Shown here one piece after another: positions 17,324 to 26,440 of a stretch of DNA of 64,000 bases. Below the pieces are notes generated by a model. That model had not been told where the DNA came from and did no database searches. It was given only the letters and a program-made list of their open reading frames with translations. Source of the DNA: Acidihalobacter_A sp037381185. Lineage in GTDB: Bacteria; Pseudomonadota; Gammaproteobacteria; DSM-5130; Acidihalobacteraceae. Position numbers and translations under genes: made by a program. The stretch covers positions 1 to 64,000 of the forward strand of contig NZ_JARRQY010000010.1 of the NCBI RefSeq assembly GCF_037381185.1, in the 5' to 3' direction. Within the stretch, counting starts at the first letter, position 1; each line of letters opens with the position of its first letter.

Positions 17324-18418
17324 ATGAAAGGAAACGGATCCAACGACGAGGTCGGTGCGCAGTCGCCTTCGCGGCGAACAGTGCTGAAAAGCACCCTGGC
17401 TGGAAGCGCTCTGCTGGGCCTTGCTGCGGCGACCGGTATGCCCGAATTCGCCCGTGCCGCCGAAACGGGTAGCAGTCCTTTCCCGATGCATCCGAAGTGG
17501 CATTTCGTCTTCGTCAACCACGTGACGACCAACCCGTTCTTCGTGCCCACGCAGTACGGTATCCAGGATGCGTGCGAACTGCTTGGCTGCACTTACCAGT
17601 GGACGGGGTCGCAGCGCTCCATCGCCAGCGAGATGGTCAACTCGATGAACGCGGCAATCACCTCGCATGCCGACGCCATTGCGGTCGCCCTGGTCGATCA
17701 GCACGCCTTCAATGGGCCGACGGATCGGGCGCTGAAAGCCGGAATCCCGGTGTTTTCCTACAACGCCGACGTGGCCTCTAACCATCGTCTGGCCTACATC
17801 GGTCAGAATCTCTATGACGCCGGCAAGGCGCTCGGCGAACGTATCGCGAGTCTGGTGGATTCGGGCGACGTGGCCGGCTTCATCGCAACGCCCGGGCAGC
17901 TCAACATCCAGCCACGCCTCGACGGCGCCAAGGATGCCATCAAGGCGTCCGGCAAGAACATCAAGCTGTTCGAGGTGGCCAGCGGTGCGACGGTCAACGA
18001 GGAGTTCTCGCGCGTCGAATCCTTTTATCTGGGGCATCCGAACGTCAAGGGCATGTTCGCAGTGGATGCCGGCAGCACCGAGGCGGTGGGGGCGACCATG
18101 CGCAAGCACAACCTAGTCAAAAAAGGTGTCAAGGCGGGCGGCTTCGATCTGTTGCCCGGGACCCTCAAGGATATCCACGAAGGCTACCTGGATTTCACCA
18201 TCGACCAGCAGCCCTATCTGCAGGGTTTCTACACCGTGTTGGAAATGTTCCTGTACAAGATGTCCGGAGGCCTCACCGGGCCGGCCAACATCAATACCGG
18301 TCTGAAGTTCGTGACGGCCGGCAGCGTCATGCCTTACCTGCAGACGAAGAGCCGCTATGAAGGCAATTCGAGCGCGGTGGAAATGATTCACCGTTCCGGA
18401 CCGATTGCGGCGGGTTGA
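17324..18418 (+). CDS. Tat-exported sugar ABC binding protein (importer 2)
   Basis: 364 residues from the ATG at 17324, 6 bp after GAGGAGG; the upstream ATG at 17297 has no such site. It starts with a polar stretch and then a twin-arginine signal (SPSRRTVLKSTLAG, cleavage after FARAA). That is unusual for a sugar-binding protein, since importer 1 uses Sec. The mature type I periplasmic binding domain runs from HFVFVNHVTTNPFFVPTQYG through SYNADVASNHRLAYIGQNLY to GGFDLLPGTLKDIHEGYLD and FTIDQQPYLQGF. It is paralogous to the importer 1 protein. It is the first gene of a binding protein-permease-ATPase operon controlled by the 17093 promoter. Confidence 0.85.
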   Translation: MKGNGSNDEVGAQSPSRRTVLKSTLAGSALLGLAAATGMPEFARAAETGSSPFPMHPKWHFVFVNHVTTNPFFVPTQYGIQDACELLGCTYQWTGSQRSIASEMVNSMNAAITSHADAIAVALVDQHAFNGPTDRALKAGIPVFSYNADVASNHRLAYIGQNLYDAGKALGERIASLVDSGDVAGFIATPGQLNIQPRLDGAKDAIKASGKNIKLFEVASGATVNEEFSRVESFYLGHPNVKGMFAVDAGSTEAVGATMRKHNLVKKGVKAGGFDLLPGTLKDIHEGYLDFTIDQQPYLQGFYTVLEMFLYKMSGGLTGPANINTGLKFVTAGSVMPYLQTKSRYEGNSSAVEMIHRSGPIAAG

Positions 18419-18424
18419 TCGATC

Positions 18425-19449
18425 ATGACTGTAGGTAATGAAGATAGCCCGGCCGCATCCGTGCGGCCGGTTTCCAGCCCGGCATATCGCTACGTCAATG
18501 CATTGCGCAAGGTGTTGCATTGGCGGGAAACGGGGATTCTGCTCGCCGTGCTGGCCTTGTTTGTTTATTTCAGGTTTTCCTCTCCGTATTTTCTGACGCA
18601 GGACAACCTTGGAGTGATCGGTCAGTACGTCGCTGCAGCGGCGATCATTGCCGCCGGTGAGGTCATGGTTCTCATCTGTGGCGAATTGGACCTGTCGGTA
18701 GGGCAGGTCTACGCATTGGCCCCATTCATCATGTATTTCGCCCAGCATGCGGGGATCGGGCTGTTGCCGGCGGTCGTTCTGGGGTTGGTGGCTGCGGCGC
18801 TGGTCGGCCTGATCAACGGCGTCATCACGGTGGGGTTGGGCATCCCGTCCTTCGTCACGACGCTCGGAATGTTGTTCTTCCTGAACGGCTTCAACCTGAC
18901 CATTTCCGGCGGCTACCCCGTGCAGCCGCAGGGCAGCGGCATGCTGGCGATGGTGTTCGGGGCACAGGGCGGTGCGATCGAAATTCTCTGGGCGATCGGC
19001 ATCGCGGTGGCGTTTCAGTTCCTGTTGATGAAAACCCGCTGGGGACTGCACACCGTCGCCACCGGCGGCAATCCGGTCGGTGCGGCCGAGGTCGGGATTC
19101 AGACGGGCCTGATCAAGATCGGCAACTTCATGTTGTGCAGCACCCTCGGCGGACTGGCGGGCGTGCTCGATGCGTTTCGCATCGGCTCCATCGATCCGCT
19201 TGCCGGGGGAACACAGATCATGTTCATGGCGATCGCCTCGGCGGTGATCGGCGGCACGCTGCTCACCGGCGGTTCGGGAACCGTCATCGGCGCGCTGCTC
19301 GGCGCGGTAGCGCTCGGCGTACTCAAGGATGGCTTCACCATCCTGGGTGTGAATGCCTACACCTTCGACATGATTCTCGGCGTTGCCATCGTGGTGACGA
19401 TGTTCATGAACGTGCGGCTCAACCGCATACGTGAGAAAGGAGGCAAGTC

Positions 19450-19453
<4 letters not shown>
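18425..19453 (+). CDS. Sugar ABC importer permease, RbsC family (importer 2)
   Basis: 342 residues, 6 bp after the binding protein gene, with about nine or ten hydrophobic segments. The motif IIAAGEVMVLICGELDLSVGQ and the C-terminal GGTLLTGGSGTVIGALLGAVALG identify a CUT2-type monosaccharide permease. It is paralogous to the importer 1 permease but divergent along its length. Its stop overlaps the ATPase start by 4 bp. Confidence 0.88.
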
Positions 19454-20235
<782 letters not shown>

Positions 20236-20247
20236 CCGACCGATTGC

Positions 20248-20275
20248 CGGCCCGCCTGCCTCCGCAGGCGGGCCG
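20248..20275. terminator. Strong hairpin between convergent genes
   Basis: A perfect 12-bp stem (CGGCCCGCCTGC / GCAGGCGGGCCG) with a CTCC loop sits between the convergent importer 2 ATPase and SDR genes. There is no good T-tract on either side, but the position fits a bidirectional terminator. Confidence 0.65.
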
Positions 20276-20285
20276 CGGAGGCTTT

Positions 20286-21068
20286 CTAGGAAGAGACCCA
20301 GCCGCCGTCGACGATGAACTCCTGCGCGTTGCATAGCGCGCTGTCGTCCGCGGCCAGAAACAGCGCCATGTTGGCGATGTGTTCGGGCTGCACGCGCGCT
20401 TTCAGGAACTGATTGGCGTCGATGACCTTTTCGGCTTCGTGGGTCACCCAGAGCGTGAGCTGGCGTTCGGTCATGACCCAGCCGGGCACCAGGGTGTTGA
20501 CGCGGATGTTGTGCACCCCGAGGTCGCGGGCAAGGCTGCGCGTGAGGCCGTGCGCGGCGGCCTTAGCGGAGGCGTAGGCGGGTACGTCGGGAGTGCCCAT
20601 GCGCCAACTGACGGAGCCGAAGTTGATGATCGAGCCGCCGCCGAGTTCGCGCATCTGCGGCAACACTGCCTGCGCGGCGAAGAACATCGGTCGCAGGTTC
20701 ACCGCCATACGGTCGTCCCAGTACTCGACGGTGACGTCCTCGATGCGGTGGCGCTGGTCGTTGGCGGCGTTGTTGACCAGGGCGGAGATGTTGCCGTGAC
20801 GCTGGCGCGTGGTTTCTATGGCCGCTTGCAGCGCGGTGATGTCGCGGATGTCGCAGGGCAGATAGTCGGGCCTGACACCCGTTTCCGCCGCCACGTCCTC
20901 GGCCAGGGCGCGGCTTTCCTCGTCGGCGATGTCGACGAAGGTGACTTTGGCTTGTTGGCGGCAAAAGGCGCGCGTCAGGCTGGCGCCGATGCCGCTGCCA
21001 CCGCCGGTGATGAAGATCGCCCGGCCGGCCAGGCTGGGATAGACAGCGTGCTGTGATGCCATCGGCAT
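20286..21068 (-). CDS. SDR-family aldose 1-dehydrogenase (probable)
   Basis: 260 residues; the first ATG (MPMASQ) follows AGGAG by 4 bp, and the second, two codons on, is also possible. Classical short-chain dehydrogenase: TGGGSGIG nucleotide motif at residues 21-28, NNAAN, a catalytic Ser in FGSVSW, YASAK as the Tyr/Lys pair and VPGWVMTERQLTLWV. The SVSWRMG and PGW-TERQ segments resemble sugar 1-dehydrogenases such as Caulobacter xylose dehydrogenase and galactose dehydrogenase. It would oxidise an aldose to the aldonolactone, the first step of the pathway. It is divergent from the dehydratase. The LysR-type palindrome at 21080-21101 lies 12 bp upstream of its start codon, inside its leader. 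Confidence 0.8.
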   Translation of the reverse strand: MPMASQHAVYPSLAGRAIFITGGGSGIGASLTRAFCRQQAKVTFVDIADEESRALAEDVAAETGVRPDYLPCDIRDITALQAAIETTRQRHGNISALVNNAANDQRHRIEDVTVEYWDDRMAVNLRPMFFAAQAVLPQMRELGGGSIINFGSVSWRMGTPDVPAYASAKAAAHGLTRSLARDLGVHNIRVNTLVPGWVMTERQLTLWVTHEAEKVIDANQFLKARVQPEHIANMALFLAADDSALCNAQEFIVDGGWVSS

Positions 21069-21079
21069 TCTTCTCCTAA

Positions 21080-21147
21080 TTGATATACAAAATGTTATCG
21101 AACAATAAACATAACAGGTCTATTCGGTTATGTTTCTCTATTGATAG
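21080..21147 (+). promoter_or_regulatory. LysR-type operator and promoter of the aldonate dehydratase
   Basis: TTGATA-N10-TATCGA at 21080-21101; the core CGGTTATGT occurs at 21125-21133, exactly 29 bp after the right half-site as at two other promoters. The -10 counterpart is weaker (TTGATA near 21141). The site lies between the divergent SDR and dehydratase genes and could influence both. Confidence 0.6.
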
Positions 21148-21201
21148 CATCGAAGCCGGCAATTGTCATCCCGGTTAGAACCGTCTCAGGAGTAGCGCAA
21201 G

Positions 21202-22932
21202 ATGAATGATGAGAAGAAGGCCACCAGGCGTAGCCAGAACTGGTTCGGGCGTGAAGGCAAGGACGGGTTTCTATACCGGAGCTGGATGAAGAATCAGGGG
21301 CATCCGCACGATCTGTTCGACGGACGCCCGGTGATCGGCATCTGCAACACCTGGTCCGAGCTAACCCCCTGCAATGCGCATCTGCGCGAGTTGGCGGACT
21401 GGGTCAAGCGCGGCGTCTGGGAGGCCGGCGGATTTCCGCTGGAGTTTCCCGTCATGTCGCTGGGCGAGACCCAGATGCGGCCGACGGCGATGCTGTTCCG
21501 CAATCTCGCCAGCATGGACGTGGAGGAATCCATCCGCGGCAACCCCATCGACGGGGTAGTGCTGATGATGGGCTGCGACAAGACGACGCCATCGCTGCTG
21601 ATGGGGGCGGCCAGCTGCGACCTGCCGACCATCGGCCTGTCCGGTGGCCCGATGCTCAACGGGCGCTATCGCGGCAAGACGCTGGGTTCGGGCACCGGCG
21701 TATGGCAGATGTCCGAAGAGGTGCGGGCAGGCACCATGTCGATGGAGGAATTCGTCGAAGCAGAATCGTGCATGCACCGCTCCAAGGGACATTGCATGAC
21801 CATGGGCACGGCCTCGAGCATGGCCAGCATGGTCGAGGCGCTGGGCATGGCCCTGCCGGGCAACGCCACCATCCCGGCGGTCGACGCGCGGCGCTTCACC
21901 CAGGCGCAGCTCACCGGCCGGCGCATCGTCGACATGGTGCGCGAGGACCTGTGCATGTCCAAAATCCTCAAGCGTGAGGCTTTCGTCAACGCCATTCGCG
22001 CCAATGCCGCGATCGGCGGCTCCACCAATGCGGTGATCCACCTGCTGGCGCTGGCGGGGCGGCTCGGCGTGGAGCTGAAACTGGACGATTGGGACGAGTT
22101 GGGTTCGCATCTGCCCTGCATCGTCGACCTGCAGCCTTCGGGCAAGGCCCTGATGGAGGACTTCTATTACGCCGGCGGCCTGCCGGCAGTGCTGCGGGAA
22201 CTCGGCGAACAGGGTCTGCTCGAACGCGACGCGATCACCGTCAACGGCAGCACGCTATGGGACAACGTGCGCGATGCCGAGTGCTTCGACCGCGAGGTCA
22301 TCCGCGAGTGGCACAAGCCGATGCGCGAGCAGGCCGGCATCGCCGTGCTGCGCGGCAACCTGGCGCCGGACGGCGCCGTCATCAAGCCGTCGGCGGCCAG
22401 CCCGCATCTGTTGCAGCACCGCGGCCGGGCCGTGGTGTTCGAATCCATCGAGGAGTTCCACGAGCGCATCAACGACGAGTCGCTGGACGTCGACGAAAAC
22501 TGCGTGCTGGTGCTCAAGAACTGTGGGCCGCAGGGTTATCCCGGTATGGCCGAGGTGGGCAACATGCCGCTGCCGCCGAAGCTGCTGCGCAAGGGCGTGC
22601 GCGACATGGTGCGGCTGTCGGATGCGCGCATGAGCGGCACGGCCTACGGCACCGTGGTGCTGCACACGGCGCCGGAAGCGGCGGTGGGCGGCCCGCTGGC
22701 GCTGGTGCGCGACGGGGACGTCATCAACCTGGACGTGCCGGCCAGGACGTTGACTTTGGAGGTCGACGACGAGGAACTCGATCGCCGCCGGGCGGGATGG
22801 CGGCCGCCGCAGCCTCCCGAGCGCGGCTGGGCGCGCCTCTACGTGGATCACGTGCTGCAGGCCGACCGAGGGGCCGATCTGGATTTTCTGGTCGGCGGCA
22901 GCGGAGCGGAGGTGGCCAGGGACTCGCACTAG
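21202..22932 (+). CDS. IlvD/Edd-family aldonate dehydratase (arabonate/xylonate/galactonate type)
   Basis: 576 residues, the length of sugar-acid dehydratases such as L-arabonate and D-xylonate dehydratase. An RxxxWF N-terminal motif (SQNWFG) is typical of the sugar-acid branch. The Fe-S cluster cysteines are in GICNTWSELTPCN, MMGCDKTTPS and SKGHCMTMGTAS. IGGSTNAVIH and the C-terminal LSDARMSGTAYG (active-site Ser) are intact. It removes water from the aldonate to give a 2-keto-3-deoxy acid, the branch point between dehydration (FAH-fold enzymes) and phosphorylation (DgoK). Substrate cannot be fixed from sequence; the neighbours fit L-arabonate and D-galactonate. GGAG lies 9 bp before the start. 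Confidence 0.88.
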   Translation: MNDEKKATRRSQNWFGREGKDGFLYRSWMKNQGHPHDLFDGRPVIGICNTWSELTPCNAHLRELADWVKRGVWEAGGFPLEFPVMSLGETQMRPTAMLFRNLASMDVEESIRGNPIDGVVLMMGCDKTTPSLLMGAASCDLPTIGLSGGPMLNGRYRGKTLGSGTGVWQMSEEVRAGTMSMEEFVEAESCMHRSKGHCMTMGTASSMASMVEALGMALPGNATIPAVDARRFTQAQLTGRRIVDMVREDLCMSKILKREAFVNAIRANAAIGGSTNAVIHLLALAGRLGVELKLDDWDELGSHLPCIVDLQPSGKALMEDFYYAGGLPAVLRELGEQGLLERDAITVNGSTLWDNVRDAECFDREVIREWHKPMREQAGIAVLRGNLAPDGAVIKPSAASPHLLQHRGRAVVFESIEEFHERINDESLDVDENCVLVLKNCGPQGYPGMAEVGNMPLPPKLLRKGVRDMVRLSDARMSGTAYGTVVLHTAPEAAVGGPLALVRDGDVINLDVPARTLTLEVDDEELDRRRAGWRPPQPPERGWARLYVDHVLQADRGADLDFLVGGSGAEVARDSH

Positions 22933-23224
22933 ACGCTATCGTTTTGCCGGCTATGTGTTCGTTCGAGGCGGGTATTTTTCGATAGGCGCCAGCGGTTTGT
23001 TTCGTGTGCGAATCCGGCGCCGCGCCCGAAAGGCCCCTGGCGGGCAAACCTCGAGCGCACACCCCATTACGGGGCACTGCAGGCACTCGCTCTCCAGGCG
23101 AAAACCTGTTCGGCCGACCTCCCTGCCGCCCGACCCCGTGCCGGGGCGCACGCTCGAGGCAAGGCCTAAAAGGCAAAGCATGTTGTGTCCCGAACCTCCG
23201 AGCTACGTATTCGGCTTATGAGAA
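22933..23224. other. Non-coding gap after the dehydratase
   Basis: No convincing gene is present. A minus-strand frame at 22951-23181 contains clustered cysteines but has no ribosome-binding site and resembles nothing. The gap ends at the inverted repeat starting at 23225. Confidence 0.5.
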
Positions 23225-23304
23225 GTAGGTTGAGGTAAGCGAAGCGCACCCCAACGCGGTGGGCGTGGGTGATGTTGGGGTTCGCTTCGCTTACCCCAAC
23301 CTAC
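23225..23304. repeat. 80-bp imperfect palindromic repeat element
   Basis: Two 31-base arms (23225-23255 and 23274-23304) are inverted copies with only two mismatches, separated by an 18-base loop. Each arm begins GTAGGTTG and contains the motif TAAGCGAAGCG. Such GTAGGTTGGGGTAAGCGAAGCG-like hairpins recur between genes in several proteobacterial genomes. It contains no coding sequence and could act as a transcript end or stabiliser between the convergent dehydratase and LysR genes. Confidence 0.8.
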
Positions 23305-23384
23305 GAATTAACGCTTCAGAGTTTCAGAACCCAACGGTTTTGTCTTTGACATAACCTCTTCCTCTCGCCGCGCGGGACACGGCA

Positions 23385-24335
23385 TTAGCCGCCGCTCTCC
23401 GCCCGGGCGATAGCATGCACGGTCTGGATGAGCTGCAGCGCTCCCGGCGAGAGCTTGCGTCCCTGCAGGCGGACGATGCCGAACGGTTTGAGTTTGAGCG
23501 GGGACGCGAAGGGCAGGACGCAGAAGCGTTCGGGGTCGAAGGCCAGGTCGACGATGCCCTGCGAAATGACCGTGATTGCGTCCGTGCGGTCGATCAGCGC
23601 CATCGAAACCAGCACTGAACGGGTATCGATGATCTGCTGCGGTGGCGCGATACCCGCTTCCAGCAACAGGTCGTTCATGCGCTGGCGCAGCAGGCCGTCG
23701 GGAGGCTCAAGCACCCAGGTGAACGAAGCCATGTCCTGCAGGGTGACGTTCTCCCGCTCGGCCAGCGGATGTTCGCGACGGCAGACGAAACATAGGTTTT
23801 CCCTGCCGATTTCCTCGTAGATGAAGCGGTTGGGCGATATGTCGTCTGGTATGCGAGCCAGGACGAAGTCGTAATCCCCTTCGGCCAGTCCCTGTACCAG
23901 CATGTGGCTGACGTTGATGTCGATGGCGATCTGCACGCGCGGATGTTCCCGCTGCACCTCTTCGACCGAACGGCCCAACAGGGCGATGCCGGGCGCCACC
24001 GTGCCGACCGCGGCGCGTCCGCCGTTGCCGTTGCGCAGCGCCGAGAGCTCTTCACCGGCATTGTTCAGCTCGGCCAGGATCGCGCGCGAGTGGCGAATGA
24101 GCACTTCCCCATACCAGTTCGGTTCCACTCCGCGCGGCTGGCGCTCGAACAACGGTACGTCGAGTTGGTATTCGAGTTCGCCGAGCAGCTTGGAGGCGGC
24201 CGGTTGGCTCATGCCCAGCGTTTCGGCGGCGCGGTGGATATTGCGGTGCTCGTCCAGTGCGGCGAAGAGCTGCAGATGGCGCATCTTCAGGCGGGCGCGT
24301 AGGAACCAGTCGGCCGGCAACTGTTTCATCGTCAT
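23385..24335 (-). CDS. LysR-family regulator of the sugar regulon (GbpR/GguR-like)
   Basis: 316 residues with GGAG before the ATG. The winged helix is at residues 18-77 (LQLFAALDEHRNIHRAAETLGMSQPAASKLLGELE). The LysR substrate-binding domain follows (AAVGTVAPGIALLGRSVEEVQ to RTDAITVISQGIVDLAFD). Its best family fit is the group containing Agrobacterium GbpR/GguR, which respond to galactose- or arabinose-type sugars. It is divergent from the lactonase operon. A TTGATA-N10-TATCAA palindrome lies 15 bp upstream of its start codon, so negative autoregulation plus activation of the divergent operon is the expected LysR pattern. The same palindrome precedes three other operons here. Confidence 0.85.
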   Translation of the reverse strand: MTMKQLPADWFLRARLKMRHLQLFAALDEHRNIHRAAETLGMSQPAASKLLGELEYQLDVPLFERQPRGVEPNWYGEVLIRHSRAILAELNNAGEELSALRNGNGGRAAVGTVAPGIALLGRSVEEVQREHPRVQIAIDINVSHMLVQGLAEGDYDFVLARIPDDISPNRFIYEEIGRENLCFVCRREHPLAERENVTLQDMASFTWVLEPPDGLLRQRMNDLLLEAGIAPPQQIIDTRSVLVSMALIDRTDAITVISQGIVDLAFDPERFCVLPFASPLKLKPFGIVRLQGRKLSPGALQLIQTVHAIARAESGG

Positions 24336-24350
24336 GGAACTCCACGTTAT

Positions 24351-24418
24351 TTGATACTCAAATATATATCAAAACCTAGCGATTTATGGATTGGAAGGTT
24401 ATTGGTATGGCGTCTATG
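24351..24418 (+). promoter_or_regulatory. LysR-type operator and promoter of the lactonase-aldolase operon
   Basis: The best copy of the motif: a perfect TTGATA-N10-TATCAA at 24351-24372, AGGTTATTG at 24396-24404, N8 and TCTAT at 24413-24417. Palindrome-to-core spacing equals that at 12934. TTGGAA near 24391 is the -35. The site lies between the divergent LysR gene and the lactonase gene. Confidence 0.72.
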
Positions 24419-24459
24419 TTTCCTCTACCGGTGTTTTTCGTGCGCCGCGAGAGTCGGGG

Positions 24460-25353
24460 GTGAGTGTGGAAGAAGTCGAATGTCTATGGGACGCACGCGC
24501 CGAGTTGGGCGAAGGGCCGCTTTGGGCGTCGTCCCTGGAAGCGTTGCTGTTCGTCGACATCCTGGGTGCGCGGCTGCTGCAGTATCGTCCGGCCGAAGGT
24601 GCCAAGCGGGAGTGGCCGCTAGACGAGGCTTGCTGCTGGTTGATCGAGCGCGGCGACGGCGATGGTTTCATCGCCGGGCTGCGTTCGCGCATCGTGCATC
24701 TGCGGCTGGACGAGTCGGGGCCGCGGGTGGTCGAGGAACTGGCTCGGCCCGAAGCGCATCTGCCGGGCAACCGTTTCAACGATGCCAAGGCGGACCCCGC
24801 CGGACGGGTCTGGGCCGGCAGCATGGACGCTGCCGAGCGCGACGCCAGCGGGGCGCTCTATCGCCTCGACGATCGCGGCATGGTTGCCGTCGACCGCCCC
24901 TACGTCATCGCCAACGGCCCCGCGTTCAGCCCCGACGGGCGCACGCTGTATCACACCGACACTGCGGTTCGCACCGTCTATGCGCTCGACTGCTCCGAGC
25001 AGGGCGTGCTTTCCGGCAAGCGTGTGCACATCCGCTTCGATGCGCAGGACGGCTTTCCCGACGGCATGACCTGCGATGCCGAAGGCGGTTTGTGGGTCGC
25101 CCATTTCGGAGGCTCCTGCCTGAGTCGTTTTCATCCCGACGGGCGGTTCGACCGGCGCGTGCGGATTCCGGCAACGCAGGTGACTTCCTGCACGTTCGGC
25201 GGCGCCGGGTTCGATGAGCTGTACGTCACGACCGCGGCCCGCGGCCGCGACGACGAGCCGCTGGCCGGCGCCTTGTTCCGTCTGCGCCCAGGCGTTCGCG
25301 GCCTGCCGCCGAACCGCTTCGGCCGCCCGGACGACGGGCGACCGTCGCCGTAG
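24460..25353 (+). CDS. SMP-30/gluconolactonase-family aldonolactonase
   Basis: 297 residues from a GTG at 24460. The frame is open back to 24391, but the promoter -10 at 24413 puts the transcript start near 24424, so upstream starts are excluded. Six-bladed beta-propeller hydrolase: LGEGPLWASSLEALLFVDIL (metal Glu), LPGNRFNDAKADPAGRVWAGSMD (Asn/Asp ligands), VIANGPAFSPDGRTLYHTDT and DGFPDGMTCDAEGGLWVAHFGG (catalytic Asp). It hydrolyses the aldonolactone made by the SDR dehydrogenase. It is the first gene of a six-gene operon that ends with the aldolase. The 25 or so C-terminal residues are proline/arginine-rich and not conserved. Confidence 0.87.
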   Translation: MSVEEVECLWDARAELGEGPLWASSLEALLFVDILGARLLQYRPAEGAKREWPLDEACCWLIERGDGDGFIAGLRSRIVHLRLDESGPRVVEELARPEAHLPGNRFNDAKADPAGRVWAGSMDAAERDASGALYRLDDRGMVAVDRPYVIANGPAFSPDGRTLYHTDTAVRTVYALDCSEQGVLSGKRVHIRFDAQDGFPDGMTCDAEGGLWVAHFGGSCLSRFHPDGRFDRRVRIPATQVTSCTFGGAGFDELYVTTAARGRDDEPLAGALFRLRPGVRGLPPNRFGRPDDGRPSP

Positions 25354-25444
25354 CGGCATATCCGACGAATGAGCGAGCCGGGAGCACTGCGCGTAGACCG
25401 CTCGATCAGCCGTTCAATCAATGCGTTTCCGAGGAGAAACCAGC

Positions 25445-26440
25445 ATGTCATTGAGATTGATCCAGGCCCGCAGCCGAACCGGCGAGCGTATGGTCGTCGC
25501 CGACCGCGAAGCCGTAGGCGCCGTGCGCCTGAGCGACGTATCCAGCGTTTACGAACTGGCCCGCCGCGCGCTGTACGAAGGCGTGGGACTGGCGACGATG
25601 ATCGAAGGTCTTGTAGGCGGTGAAGAGGTCGATCTGCAGGCGCTGGCGACCGAGGGACGCCTGCTGCCGCCCATAGATCATCCGGACGCAGCGCACGTGA
25701 TGGTCAGCGGCACCGGCCTGACCCATCTCGGCAGCGCCGAAGGGCGCGACCGCATGCACCGCAGCATCGAGGCCGGCGAGCCGCTCACCGATTCCATGAA
25801 GATGTTTCGACTCGGCCTTGAGGGAGGCAAGCCGACGGCGGGACAGACCGGGGTGCAGCCCGAATGGTTCTACAAGGGCGACGGCAGCATCGTGGCCGCC
25901 CCAGGCGAGGAGTTGTCTCTGCCGAGTTTCGCGCTGGACGGTGGCGAGGAGGCGGAGATCGTCGGCGTGTACGTCATTGCCGACGACGGCACGCCGGTGC
26001 GTCTGGGCTTCGCGCTGGGCAACGAGTTTTCCGACCATGTGACGGAACGGCAGAACTACCTCTATCTGGCGCATTCCAAGCTGCGCGCCTGCTCGTTCGG
26101 GCCGGAACTGCTGGTGGGGGAGCTGCCCGGCGACGTGCGGGGGCGGGTGCGTATCCTGCGCGACGGGGAGGTGCTCTGGGATAGTCCGTTCAGTTCCGGC
26201 GAGGACAATATGAGCCACAGCATCGCCAACCTGGAAGCGCATCACTTCAAGTATGCCGCACACCGCGTTCCGGGCGACGTGCATGTCCATTTCTTCGGTA
26301 CCGCAACGCTGAGTTTCGCCGAGGGTGTGCGGACCAGGCCGGGCGACGTCTTCGAATTGCAGGCCGATCCCTTCGGGCTGCCGCTGAGCAACCGTATCGT
26401 GCAGACCGACGGTCTGGCGCCGCCGGTGCGCATGTTATGA
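25445..26440 (+). CDS. AraD1/GguC-family protein (FAH fold), probable keto-deoxy-pentonate dehydratase
   Basis: 331 residues from the ATG at 25445, about 10 bp after GAGGAGA. GguC/AraD1 proteins belong to the fumarylacetoacetate hydrolase superfamily and accompany sugar ABC transporters and L-arabinose oxidation genes. Family segments include HVMVSGTGLTHLGSAEGRDRMH, GVQPEWFYKGDGSIVAAPGE (metal region), EAEIVGVYVI and GFALGNEFSDHVTERQNYLYLAHSKLRACSFGPEL. The likely reaction is dehydration of 2-keto-3-deoxy-L-arabonate to 2-oxoglutarate semialdehyde; some members may be scaffold or regulatory. The next gene overlaps by 4 bp and is a second, different FAH-fold protein. Confidence 0.8.
   Translation: MSLRLIQARSRTGERMVVADREAVGAVRLSDVSSVYELARRALYEGVGLATMIEGLVGGEEVDLQALATEGRLLPPIDHPDAAHVMVSGTGLTHLGSAEGRDRMHRSIEAGEPLTDSMKMFRLGLEGGKPTAGQTGVQPEWFYKGDGSIVAAPGEELSLPSFALDGGEEAEIVGVYVIADDGTPVRLGFALGNEFSDHVTERQNYLYLAHSKLRACSFGPELLVGELPGDVRGRVRILRDGEVLWDSPFSSGEDNMSHSIANLEAHHFKYAAHRVPGDVHVHFFGTATLSFAEGVRTRPGDVFELQADPFGLPLSNRIVQTDGLAPPVRML

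Noticed and set aside
22951..23181. Minus-strand 76-codon frame with clustered cysteines
   Set aside because: There is no ribosome-binding site, composition is Arg/Pro/Gly-rich like a shadow frame, and it resembles no family.
24391..24459. N-terminal extension of the lactonase gene back to a TTG at 24391
   Set aside because: The extension covers the promoter -35 and -10, so it would lie upstream of the predicted transcript start.
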